Both the position numbers and the translations under genes were made by a program. DNA of 10,656 bases, from the NCBI GenBank assembly GCA_023131935.1, contig JAGLYY010000050.1:1-10656 (forward strand), written 5' to 3'. This DNA comes from Spirochaetales bacterium. GTDB lineage: Bacteria; Spirochaetota; Spirochaetia; JAGLYY01. Numbering within the stretch: the stretch's first letter is position 1; every line of letters begins with the position of its first letter. Of the stretch, positions 1-7,313 are shown piece after piece. Below the pieces are notes generated by a model. The model searched no databases and was not told the origin of the DNA. It saw only the letters and a list, made by a program, of their open reading frames with translations.

Positions 1-543
1 TATAATTGGAACATTATAGTTATTGCGGTAAAGCTGACACAGATGTTCTCCAGCTAGTTTAGTAACACCATAGGGTGAAACAGGTTTAGGAATAGTATCT
101 TCTCTAGTTGGGAACGCCTCTGCATCCCCATATACAGAGGATGATGAGGAATATATAAATTTTTTTAACCTTTTATGATTTTTACACAGTTCAAGAAGAT
201 GCTGGGTAGCTAAGATATTATCTTTTATATACGTATCAAAATTCTTCCCCCAACTTGTTCTGACACCCGGTTGAGCAGCAACATGAAAGATATACTCTAT
301 ATCATTATCTATCGATGTTAGTTCCAAGATATCGCCTTCATAAAATTTAAAAAGGGGATCCTGTAAAGAAATTTCTATATTTTTCATCTTTATTGCTTTT
401 GGATAAAAATCAGAAAAGGAATCAACCCCTAATACCCCATACTCTTTTTTTAGAAGTTTTTCACATAGATGAGAACCTATAAAACCAGCAACGCCTGTTA
501 CTAATATCTTATTCTTACTTTGATTAAAAATTTTTTTTACCAT
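1..543 (-). CDS. NAD-dependent nucleotide-sugar epimerase/dehydratase, C-terminus cut by window edge
   Basis: Extended short-chain dehydrogenase/reductase that would act on a UDP-sugar in the cytoplasm to supply a precursor for the polysaccharide. The first 181 residues are visible. They contain the Rossmann glycine motif GVAGFIG (17-23), an acidic Asp41 at the end of the second strand for NAD(H) binding, HVAAQPGVR (87-95), a Ser run before VYG (132-139), and the catalytic pair Tyr158/Lys162 in YGVTK. The AAQxGVR block is typical of UDP-glucuronate 4-epimerase and related UDP-glucose 4-epimerases, but substrate specificity cannot be fixed from this half. The ATG at 541-543 is preceded by AAGGG (551-555) at usable spacing. 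An A8 tract (T8 at 531-538 on the plus strand) directly follows the start. The gene lies 136 bp downstream of wecB. That gap holds no convincing gene or terminator, only a 17-codon chance-like ORF. The stop codon lies beyond the left edge. Confidence 0.93.
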   Translation of the reverse strand, partial: MVKKIFNQSKNKILVTGVAGFIGSHLCEKLLKKEYGVLGVDSFSDFYPKAIKMKNIEISLQDPLFKFYEGDILELTSIDNDIEYIFHVAAQPGVRTSWGKNFDTYIKDNILATQHLLELCKNHKRLKKFIYSSSSSVYGDAEAFPTREDTIPKPVSPYGVTKLAGEHLCQLYRNNYNVPII

Positions 544-679
544 ACTCTATCCCTTTTCCTATAATTACTGTGTTTGACACTATCTGTAAAAGATCCAATC
601 CAATTTTACTACAGTTTTTCTATTGCGAAATGATTTCTCAGCCTATCATAAGATTTAATCATTCTCCATTTTCATCATT

Positions 680-1780
680 CTATTGCTTTTCCAACAGTAT
701 ATCAATTATTCTTTCGGAGGTGTGACCATCCCAGAGCTGTGGCATCTTACCTTTTTTGCATTTACCATTAAAAATATTCTCTGCCTCTCTCACAATCTCT
801 TCACCTATTCTGCACATAGTGTTTGTCCCAAGGTTAATGGTTATTGGGCGCTCTGTATTCTCCCTGAGAGTAAGACAGGGAATATTGAGATATGTAGTCT
901 CCTCCTGCATACCTCCTGAATCTGTAAGGACAGCTTCTGCATAGTATTCCAGACTTAAAAAGTCAATATAACCCACAGGGATAATTGGAATAAAATTATC
1001 TCCACCAGAAAGCCAGGGGAAATCCTCTGTGAGTTTAAACTCATTTATCATCTTTTTTGCTCTGGGATGTACGGAAAAAATCACAGGTCTATGTTTTCTT
1101 ATAAAATCGATAGCGGTCAGTAAATCAGAGAATTTATCCCTAATATCAACATTTGATGGCCTATGAAGGGTTAATAACCAGTATTTCTTCTTCTCTACAC
1201 CAAACCTTTTATAATATTTTCTCTCTCTTGCAATTCCAAGATGTTCCACCAGGGAATCGATCATAATATTCCCTACAAGAAAAATCTTATCTTCACCAAC
1301 CCCTTCCTTCTTCAAATTTTCATCCGCATCAACCGAAGGAGTAAATAGATAATCTGCTACTGCATCTGTAAGCACCCGATTAATTTCCTCAGGCATTGTT
1401 CTATCAAAACTCCTCAATCCTGCCTCAATATGTGCAAGGGGAATATATAATTTACTTGTAACCAGTGCGGTAGCAATGGTTGAATTCACATCACCAAAAA
1501 CAGCGACAAGGGATGGCTTAATATTCATAAGTACCTTTTCCAATTCAATCATTATCTTACCTGTCTGCTCCCCGTGGTTCCCTGAACCCACTCCAAGGTC
1601 TATTTCGGGTTTTTCTAAAGCAAAATCCTCAAAGAATTTTTTTGAAAGTTCATAATCATAATGCTGTCCTGTATGTATTATCAAAGTAGGTATTTTTCTC
1701 TCTATCATTACCCTATAGAGAGGACTCGCTTTTACAAAATTAGGTCTTGCGCCCACAACAAGAGCAATAGGAATATTCAC
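680..1780 (-). CDS. wecB: UDP-N-acetylglucosamine 2-epimerase, non-hydrolysing (WecB/MnaA)
   Basis: Cytoplasmic enzyme that interconverts UDP-GlcNAc and UDP-ManNAc, giving ManNAc or its uronic acid for surface polymers. The 366 residues match the usual family length. Visible family blocks are GARPNFVKASPL (10-21), HTGQH (36-40), FGDVNST (95-101) with Asp97, HIEAGLRS (117-124) with Glu119, MPEEINR (129-135) with the Glu131/Glu132 position, LHRPSNVD (205-212), VHPRA (237-241), and the UDP-binding stretch DSGGMQEE (287-294), followed by RENTERP (306-312). By family analogy the Asp and the two Glu positions are catalytic, and all are intact. The start is GTG at 1778-1780, backed by AGAGGT (1790-1795) nine bases upstream. 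The nearby ATG at 1785-1787 is out of frame and followed at once by a stop. No UDP-ManNAc dehydrogenase (WecC) is visible, so the fate of UDP-ManNAc is open. Confidence 0.97.
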   Translation of the reverse strand: MNIPIALVVGARPNFVKASPLYRVMIERKIPTLIIHTGQHYDYELSKKFFEDFALEKPEIDLGVGSGNHGEQTGKIMIELEKVLMNIKPSLVAVFGDVNSTIATALVTSKLYIPLAHIEAGLRSFDRTMPEEINRVLTDAVADYLFTPSVDADENLKKEGVGEDKIFLVGNIMIDSLVEHLGIARERKYYKRFGVEKKKYWLLTLHRPSNVDIRDKFSDLLTAIDFIRKHRPVIFSVHPRAKKMINEFKLTEDFPWLSGGDNFIPIIPVGYIDFLSLEYYAEAVLTDSGGMQEETTYLNIPCLTLRENTERPITINLGTNTMCRIGEEIVREAENIFNGKCKKGKMPQLWDGHTSERIIDILLEKQ

Positions 1781-1789
1781 ACTACATTT

Positions 1790-1795
1790 ACCTCT
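1790..1795 (-). promoter_or_regulatory. Ribosome binding site of wecB
   Basis: AGAGGT on the minus strand, nine bases before the GTG. It decides the choice of a GTG start for wecB. Confidence 0.7.
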
Positions 1796-1830
1796 ATCGT
1801 TTATTTATTCACATAACAGCATGAAAAAGA

Positions 1831-1845
1831 ATCATAAATTATGAT
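1831..1845. repeat. 15-bp near-perfect palindrome upstream of wecB
   Basis: ATCATAA and TTATGAT arms around one central base, entirely within the 123-bp gap between the glycosyltransferase stop and the wecB start. As RNA it could only form a weak 5-bp AT stem. On the minus strand it is followed by TCTTTTT, so it could be a feeble terminator. As DNA it has the shape of a dimeric regulator site and would lie just downstream of the candidate promoter at 1862-1891. In AT-rich DNA chance is also plausible. Confidence 0.4.
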
Positions 1846-1861
1846 GTCTTTCTAAGGCTAT

Positions 1862-1891
1862 TTTATCTTGGAAACATCGACTTAGTAACAA
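1862..1891 (-). promoter_or_regulatory. Candidate sigma70-type promoter for wecB and the downstream epimerase
   Basis: TTGTTA (1886-1891) and GATAAA (1862-1867) are separated by 18 bp and each match the -35 and -10 consensus at four of six positions. Transcription would start near 1855, giving a leader of about 75 nt before the wecB GTG. AT-rich gaps produce such matches easily. The genes may equally be read from a promoter upstream of the whole locus. Confidence 0.25.
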
Positions 1892-1903
1892 ATTGTTTTT
1901 TTC

Positions 1904-3028
1904 TTAAATTATTCTTTCCCATATACCTTTCGTTAGTCTAAAATTTCTTTGCTTTGCCAATATCTTAGAAAAGATAGATTCTAATTCATTTACAGTTTTT
2001 TGAATTATGAAATTTTTCTTAACAGTTTTTCTACCTTCTCGTCCTAATCTTTCTCTCAACCCAGGATCTTCAATCAGTTTGATTATTGCTTCAGTTATTG
2101 CTTTAGGAGATTTTGGTTTTATTAATAATCCGTTTATATTATTCTTAATAATCTCATTTATTCCACTTACATTGGTTCCTATGACCGGTATTTTGTATGA
2201 CATTGCCTCAATAAAAACATTGCCAAAACCTTCATAAATAGATGGGAGGATGAAAATATCAAACATTTTCAAGTAATTTTCAGCGTTAATTTTCTCACCT
2301 TTTAATTCAACGGTATCTTTCAGTCTGCTCTCATCTATTATTCTTTTTAAATCTGAATATTGTTCTCCTCCACCGATAATAATAAATTTTATCTTTAGTT
2401 TTTTATTTTTCAAATCCTTTGCAGCTTCTAACAAATATGTTAATCCTTTCTGGTAACGCAGTCTCGCGATAGTTCCTATAATTGTCTTAACTTTCGAGGT
2501 GGGTCGTTTATGAATTTTAGGTAGTTCAATGCCATTATAAACGAAAAAACTATTTAAGCCTAAATGGAATTTAACCTTTGATTCCGATGCAACAACTCCT
2601 TTCGAAATACCTATCAGATAATCTACAAAAAATGTGTATAATTTGTTTAACTTATCTCTCAACCGTGAAGCAAATGTCACACTTCTTTTGTAGTGAACTA
2701 AAATACTTCTGGGGTAGAGTATTTTACCAATTACAGCAAACGTTAATGCATGAAATAGGTACGCTACAACTATTGCAGGTTTTTTTACTCGCAATACGTG
2801 GATATATCTGATTAGCGAAAATATATCAAGATGGTTTTTCATATTGAGACTTTGAATCTCTATTCCTTCTTTCTTAAATTGCTCCCACAAACTTCCTTTA
2901 GCAAGGAGTGTTAGAACAATATGATTAAATTTATCTCTGTCAAAATGTTTTATTGTTCTTAGTAAGGTTCTCTCAGCCCCACCAATATTGACATTTGTAA
3001 TAAAATGCAGAATTGTTGGTTTTTTCAT
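1904..3028 (-). CDS. Family 4 glycosyltransferase (GT-B fold)
   Basis: Predicted cytoplasmic, membrane-associated retaining glycosyltransferase adding one sugar to the lipid-linked repeat unit. Its 374 residues contain an N-terminal acceptor domain with the INxGGAER-like segment NVNIGGAER (12-20). The C-terminal nucleotide-sugar domain has GTIARLRYQKG (185-195) and the EX7E motif from Glu266 to Glu274 in YEGFGNVFIEAMS, followed by PVIGTNVSG. All the usual GT4 landmarks are present, but donor and acceptor cannot be read from sequence. I place the start at ATG 3026-3028 because TGAGGA (3033-3038) sits just upstream and MKKPTILHFITN is the normal GT4 beginning. An in-frame ATG at 3095-3097 would add 23 residues, but it lacks an SD and its codons fall in a compositionally foreign segment. 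The gene follows another GT4 gene by about 90 bp and precedes wecB by 123 bp. Confidence 0.93.
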   Translation of the reverse strand: MKKPTILHFITNVNIGGAERTLLRTIKHFDRDKFNHIVLTLLAKGSLWEQFKKEGIEIQSLNMKNHLDIFSLIRYIHVLRVKKPAIVVAYLFHALTFAVIGKILYPRSILVHYKRSVTFASRLRDKLNKLYTFFVDYLIGISKGVVASESKVKFHLGLNSFFVYNGIELPKIHKRPTSKVKTIIGTIARLRYQKGLTYLLEAAKDLKNKKLKIKFIIIGGGEQYSDLKRIIDESRLKDTVELKGEKINAENYLKMFDIFILPSIYEGFGNVFIEAMSYKIPVIGTNVSGINEIIKNNINGLLIKPKSPKAITEAIIKLIEDPGLRERLGREGRKTVKKNFIIQKTVNELESIFSKILAKQRNFRLTKGIWERII

Positions 3029-3032
3029 TAAT

Positions 3033-3038
3033 TCCTCA
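3033..3038 (-). promoter_or_regulatory. Ribosome binding site fixing the start of the 1904-3028 glycosyltransferase
   Basis: TGAGGA on the minus strand, four bases before ATG 3028. It favours this start over the upstream in-frame ATG at 3097, which has no comparable site. Confidence 0.65.
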
Positions 3039-3040
3039 TT

Positions 3041-3120
3041 TTGCCAAGCCATCGTTTGCAGACGCGAATACGTTTCGCTTTTCTGTGCTGCCTTCATATA
3101 TTTGCCACGAAGTGCCGTGA
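3041..3120. repeat. Compositionally distinct hairpin-containing intergenic segment, possible dispersed repeat
   Basis: About 39 of 80 bases are G or C (49%), clearly above the AT-rich genes on either side, and seven CpG dinucleotides fall in this short stretch. It contains two small inverted repeats: GCGAA-TACGT-TTCGC (3064-3078) and CACG-AAGTGC-CGTG (3106-3119). It fits almost exactly between the stop codon of one glycosyltransferase gene (3122-3124) and the ribosome binding site of the next (3033-3038), as expected for an inserted REP-like or other small dispersed element. It is open in frame with the downstream gene. That repeat identity is inference, since no second copy lies in this window. 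Confidence 0.4.
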
Positions 3121-3121
3121 A

Positions 3122-4408
3122 TTAACTCCTTCTGATCTCATCAAGGACTGCACTTAAATCCCCTGCTAGGTTTTTTCTCGTATACCTATCAAGATTATCA
3201 GTTCTGTATGATTGAAATAATTTTTGTTTATATTTCCAATATATCAACTCAATTTTCTTTTCGATTCCCTGCAAATCATTTGGGTTGACAATGAAATCAT
3301 CTCTTCCTTCGTTTTTTAGTACTATGGCAGCGCTACCATTAATCGGAATAAGCGCAAGAATTGGTTTTCCAGAAGCCATATATTCAAATAGCTTTCCAGG
3401 AATAATCATTCTCCCCAATTCGTTTCTCATCAGCAGCAGCACATCTGCGCTCAAAATCATAGAAATGCTCTCTCTATGTGATTTGTATCCTAATGCATTT
3501 ATTACACCAGCAAAATTTCCTTTCTCGAACAAGCTTTTAAATCTTGCATCAACACTGCCAAGAAAATTAACTTTTATATCTTTCTTGGACTTACTATTCT
3601 TTTCCAGAAATTTGGATAATGCATAAATAAACATTGATGAGCTCTTAAAATTGGCAATAATATTTCCAGAATAAAGAATATTAAGTCCTTGGCATTTTGG
3701 CACTTGCGAAGTTTTAAAATCTTCTTCATCAAATCCATTGGTTATTATTGCAAATTTATTGGTCCTATAGATTTTTCGATAATCATCTGCTGTTTGCTGC
3801 GAAGTGAAAATTATCTTATTGGCTATTTCAAATACCTTCTTTTCAAGAATACAATGTATCTCATATCTGAATTTGGACGAATATTTTTGGAATGGATTCA
3901 ATGTCCAAGGATCCCTAAAGTCTGCCACCCATGGACGATTGGTTAGCTTTTTCAGAATTGCACCTACTATATGATTTGACCATGGATTTCCCGTAGAGTA
4001 TATTACATCTATTTTATTCTTGAGTATCATCTTGAATCCACTCATAACAGCAATAGGGATCCATGGCATTTGAGAATCAGGATTGATTAATAATTCAGCA
4101 ATTCTTTTTAGAAACCTCTTATATGTGTAAGCCTGTCCTTTGCCTCCCCATTCACTCGTTATTCCCCCCTTATACTGCAATAAATCCTTGCTATTTGTTC
4201 TTTTTATGTATATGTTCTCTGGAATATCATCAAGAAGTGTTCTATCGATGGGACGCTTAGTTCTCTGACACACCTCCTCTTTTACAGTTAAGATAAAAGG
4301 ATTCCATCCAAACTCTGGTAGATATTTTACAAACTTTGCAGTTCTTTGAACACCTCCTCCTCCCACAGGTGGAAAATAATAGGTGATTATTAAAACTTTC
4401 TTTTCCAT
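3122..4408 (-). CDS. Family 4 glycosyltransferase, GKLFEYMASGKP subtype
   Basis: Predicted GT-B glycosyltransferase of 428 residues for assembly of the repeat unit at the cytoplasmic face. Visible landmarks are the N-terminal TYYFPPVGGGGVQR (9-22), the DFRDPW segment (163-168), NGFDEEDF (224-231), and IPGKLFEYMASGKP (336-349) near the donor pocket. The second Glu of the EX7E region is Glu342. The position eight before it is Met334, so the classical first Glu is not conserved, as is common in this exopolysaccharide-type subgroup. The start ATG at 4406-4408 lies inside the 3' end of the upstream glycosyltransferase, with a 19-nt overlap and no clear SD. Translation is therefore probably coupled to the upstream gene. 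Donor and acceptor are unknown. Confidence 0.92.
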   Translation of the reverse strand: MEKKVLIITYYFPPVGGGGVQRTAKFVKYLPEFGWNPFILTVKEEVCQRTKRPIDRTLLDDIPENIYIKRTNSKDLLQYKGGITSEWGGKGQAYTYKRFLKRIAELLINPDSQMPWIPIAVMSGFKMILKNKIDVIYSTGNPWSNHIVGAILKKLTNRPWVADFRDPWTLNPFQKYSSKFRYEIHCILEKKVFEIANKIIFTSQQTADDYRKIYRTNKFAIITNGFDEEDFKTSQVPKCQGLNILYSGNIIANFKSSSMFIYALSKFLEKNSKSKKDIKVNFLGSVDARFKSLFEKGNFAGVINALGYKSHRESISMILSADVLLLMRNELGRMIIPGKLFEYMASGKPILALIPINGSAAIVLKNEGRDDFIVNPNDLQGIEKKIELIYWKYKQKLFQSYRTDNLDRYTRKNLAGDLSAVLDEIRRS

Positions 4409-5553
4409 AATTTTCGTTTGTTAATGATATGGTAGAAAAAGTCTTCCGTCTCCTTAATTTGACGAGATTCAGTATACCTTTCCTGAATCATTTTGGTGTT
4501 TTTCTCCATAGCATTCTTGATTATTTGTGGATTTTTAATCGTATTGATAACTGCTTTAGCAAGTTTCATTGGGTTATTTATCGGGAAAAGGTAACCATTT
4601 ATTCCATCATGAATTAACTCTCTATTACCAGGTATATTACTTACAATTGGGAATGCGCCGCAGGCAATGGATTCAAGAAGAGCAACACAGAGTCCATCAG
4701 AACGAGATGGAGATACAAAAATATCGGCTTTCTTGAATAAACTTGGCATTTTTGTGTAAATTACTGGTGCCATAAACTGGATGGATTCATAGACACCTAA
4801 TTTCTTGGCAAGCAATTCGAGTTTGGACTTTCCTTTGCCCTTACCTACTATAATTACCGTAATATGGGGAAATGTATTGACTATGTGGGGAAGAGCTCTT
4901 ATTAGTAATTCTAAGTTATAAATGGGCCTCATTGCTCTTGTACTTATTAAAACAGCATTGGAGATTGGCTTCTGGTAATTGCGGAGTACTCTCCCTTCTG
5001 TATTAAATAATCGAGTATCTACAGCATTTTGAATAATTTTCAGCCGATCAGGTGGGCAGTTAAATTCTATCAATCGTTTTCTCATATGATCAGCTACGCT
5101 TATAGTTCCATCAGCGCGCTGCAGAGATCTTTTTACAATAAAACGATCGATTAAATAACGGTTGGGATGCAGCAAAATATCAGATCCATATGCTATTATG
5201 ACTACTGGATGATAATCTGTAGTGATTGCAAGCCATCCATGATTTGTCAAGAAGTGACCATATACAATATCAGGATTTTCTTGAAGGAGTATTTTTCTTA
5301 CACGGGATGCTTTCATTCTCCGGTAAATTAAGTTTATCATTTTCCTTATATCGGGAAACATTTTAAGAAGATATGGCGGTGGATTAAGAGTTTTTACTGG
5401 AACCCCATCTATATCACCTTCTTGTTCTGAAAGAACGAAAACATTGTGCCCCCTGGATTTTAACCCTGTTACCCATCTTTTACAATGAATGTTTCTCATA
5501 TCACATATCACACAAATTTTCAAAGGTAGTGTATTCATATGATCATCTTTCAT
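4390..5553 (-). CDS. Family 4 glycosyltransferase with DX7E variant motif
   Basis: Predicted 387-residue GT-B glycosyltransferase. It shows an N-terminal KICVICDMRNIHCKRW segment (12-27), AYGSDIL (121-127) in the inter-domain region, NAVDTRLF (176-183), the block RAMRPIYNLELLIRA (206-220) and SPSRSDGLCVALLES (281-295). In that last block the usual EX7E pair reads Asp286 and Glu294, a conservative change also found in other GT4 enzymes, so activity is likely kept. NIPGNRELIHDGINGYLF follows in the normal place. The start ATG at 5551-5553 has AAGGA (5560-5564) six bases upstream. An internal ATG five codons later is less well placed. The 3' end overlaps the next glycosyltransferase gene by 19 nt. 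Upstream is a gap of about 270 bp. Specificity cannot be assigned. Confidence 0.93.
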   Translation of the reverse strand: MKDDHMNTLPLKICVICDMRNIHCKRWVTGLKSRGHNVFVLSEQEGDIDGVPVKTLNPPPYLLKMFPDIRKMINLIYRRMKASRVRKILLQENPDIVYGHFLTNHGWLAITTDYHPVVIIAYGSDILLHPNRYLIDRFIVKRSLQRADGTISVADHMRKRLIEFNCPPDRLKIIQNAVDTRLFNTEGRVLRNYQKPISNAVLISTRAMRPIYNLELLIRALPHIVNTFPHITVIIVGKGKGKSKLELLAKKLGVYESIQFMAPVIYTKMPSLFKKADIFVSPSRSDGLCVALLESIACGAFPIVSNIPGNRELIHDGINGYLFPINNPMKLAKAVINTIKNPQIIKNAMEKNTKMIQERYTESRQIKETEDFFYHIINKRKLWKRKF

Positions 5554-5822
5554 AACCTATCCTTCTTGTTACTGGCTACAAAACCAATGCAGAACAGAAA
5601 TATTTATATTTCCGGGTACATAAAGAAATACACCAATCACAACTGTAAAAAGCTTTCCCTGATACATCATTGAGTAAACTATATGATGTTAGTTCTAATA
5701 AAAACTGGTTTTTTATATAGTAATGGTTGTAGTGTTGGGAAAAATTCAATCCTGGAATGCAAAAATAAGAAATAACAACAATTCCATAATGGATTGTTTC
5801 GTAATAAACAGTATAGAGATTG
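5554..5822. other. Intergenic gap without a convincing gene
   Basis: About 270 bp between the O-antigen ligase-type gene and the first GT4 gene. On the minus strand an 89-codon reading frame (5576-5845) starts inside the end of the upstream gene with MKILFMINNLY, which resembles the opening of many GT4 proteins. It then continues as Cys/Tyr-rich sequence without domain features and has no SD. I found no clear promoter, hairpin-plus-T terminator or RNA. The gap could be decayed coding sequence or a leader for the three-glycosyltransferase block. Confidence 0.4.
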
Positions 5823-7211
5823 TTAATCATAAATAGAATTTTCATCGGTTTTCAATTCATAGTTACTAAGCAAGTTTTTTAGAATTACGGAAATAGCAAT
5901 TAGAAACCATATACTGCGGTTAAACTGAATAGAGAGAAAGAGTGCTGTAATACATACACCAAGCAAGGACAGACCTGCAAAGAAAGAGAGGTCAGCAAGA
6001 GACCTTTCTCCCTTTTTATTAAAAACCTTATATGAATGGATGAAATCCTTGAAAGAATAGAAAAAGATGGCAAGAAATGGTACGAGCCCCAATAATCCAG
6101 TTCCAGCAGCAATCTCCAGATACATACAGTGCGCAACAAGGTGCAAACCAAAGGGAAAATAGAATCCAGAATTTGAAATAACATTGGATAATCCTACACC
6201 TAAAAGTGGATGTTCTAAAAACATCCTTAAAGTACCTTTCATTACATAAATTCTACTCAAGAGTGAAACATCCATTATTGATTTTTTCTGGAATAGTTGT
6301 AGAAGGGATTCAATCCTTAATATAATAAAGGGTGGAAGAATAAAATAAATAAGAACAAACAATAAAAGAAGAATAAAAATTCCAAACCATTTCTTCTTTA
6401 ATATCTTAAAAATAATAATTACTGTAACAATTGTAAAGGCAATCATCCCTCCTCGGGAAAAAGTTGCAAAGATTGATGATATTAGAATTACAATTACTGC
6501 CCATAAAAGAAGTTTCACAATTATGTTTTTCTCTCTTTTTACAAGTGCTATACTTAGAGGAAAAGCTGTTATGAGCGAGACAGACCAGAGGTTTGCGTCA
6601 TAAACAACACCCGTAGATCTAACAAGGGCGCCAGTTGAGGCCAGAACATTTAAAAAACTGCTAGACTTAAAACTATATAACCCATAGATTGCCCCAATGG
6701 TAATAGAAAAAACGATTATGTATATAAGAATCCATAAATCCCTATTTGTTTTTACCAAGTTGACAATAAGTATAAAAAAAATAAAAATGCTTAAAATTTC
6801 ATAGATACCTTTTCCCCACATAACCAGATCACGAGAAGGGAAAAAAGAAAGCAGTGCAACTGCTCCAAAAATAATAAAGTAGACCAATTGTTTGGAGGGG
6901 AGTAACTTCTCTTCCTTAATGAAAATTTTTGCAAAGAAGGTTGCTGCTGTCACTACAGTTGCTATCATCAGGGCTCTCGGAAGTAAGTGCTCACCCAAAA
7001 CTGTAAAAGATATTATAGTCATAAGCCATAAACCGCTCTTTGGCCATTTAACAATGGAAATCAACAGAGGAGGGGCTACTAATATTAAAAAAGCAATAAA
7101 GATATTCTTATAACAGGATAACAATATTAGAGCGATCTCAAGAGCAATTGTAAAAGCCAAGAATATCCAAAATCCTCTTTTAACTTTACTAACTTCTTCG
7201 CTTCTAAACAT
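5823..7211 (-). CDS. O-antigen ligase/polymerase family membrane protein (Wzy_C domain)
   Basis: Integral inner-membrane protein of 462 residues with many hydrophobic segments. It would polymerise repeat units on undecaprenyl diphosphate (Wzy) or ligate the finished polymer to its acceptor (WaaL-like) on the periplasmic side. Landmarks of the Wzy_C family are TFSRGGMIAF (250-259) with Arg253, and the large periplasmic-loop region ending in HPLLGVGLSN (334-343) with His334. HCMYLEIAAGTGLLGL (361-376), with His361, then leads into the next membrane helix. The usual AExG of that last motif reads AAGTG here. The ATG at 7209-7211 is preceded by AGGTG (7216-7220) at a short four-base spacing. Its place among flippase and glycosyltransferase genes favours a polymerase role, but sequence alone does not separate Wzy from ligase. 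It is followed by a gap of about 270 bp and preceded by one of 102 bp. Confidence 0.92.
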   Translation of the reverse strand: MFRSEEVSKVKRGFWIFLAFTIALEIALILLSCYKNIFIAFLILVAPPLLISIVKWPKSGLWLMTIISFTVLGEHLLPRALMIATVVTAATFFAKIFIKEEKLLPSKQLVYFIIFGAVALLSFFPSRDLVMWGKGIYEILSIFIFFILIVNLVKTNRDLWILIYIIVFSITIGAIYGLYSFKSSSFLNVLASTGALVRSTGVVYDANLWSVSLITAFPLSIALVKREKNIIVKLLLWAVIVILISSIFATFSRGGMIAFTIVTVIIIFKILKKKWFGIFILLLLFVLIYFILPPFIILRIESLLQLFQKKSIMDVSLLSRIYVMKGTLRMFLEHPLLGVGLSNVISNSGFYFPFGLHLVAHCMYLEIAAGTGLLGLVPFLAIFFYSFKDFIHSYKVFNKKGERSLADLSFFAGLSLLGVCITALFLSIQFNRSIWFLIAISVILKNLLSNYELKTDENSIYD

Positions 7212-7313
7212 TTAGCACCTAAAGGTTCTTTATTTTAGAAAGGCAATTCCTGCGCCATATTAGATAAAAAACAACCAATAAACCACTCAATACCAGCAAA
7301 TAGCAGAATCACT

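Noticed and set aside
572..600. TTGACA on the plus strand as a -35 box
   Set aside because: No -10 match lies at suitable spacing, and no plus-strand gene follows.
662..679. Short minus-strand peptides of 7 and 17 codons after wecB
   Set aside because: They are too short, have a poorly placed SD and no similarity I recognise. This is expected by chance in the gap.
3029..3097. Upstream ATG giving the 1904-3028 glycosyltransferase 23 extra residues
   Set aside because: No SD precedes it, the added residues lie in compositionally different DNA, and a well-placed TGAGGA precedes the later ATG where the normal GT4 N-terminus begins.
3285..3626. 113-codon plus-strand ORF
   Set aside because: It is antisense to the well-supported GT4 gene at 3122-4408, and its sequence has no independent family features.
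5576..5845. 89-codon minus-strand ORF as a real gene
   Set aside because: It has no ribosome binding site, begins inside the end of the upstream gene, shows no domain or membrane pattern after its first 11 residues, and is rich in Cys and Tyr as in untranslated AT-rich sequence.
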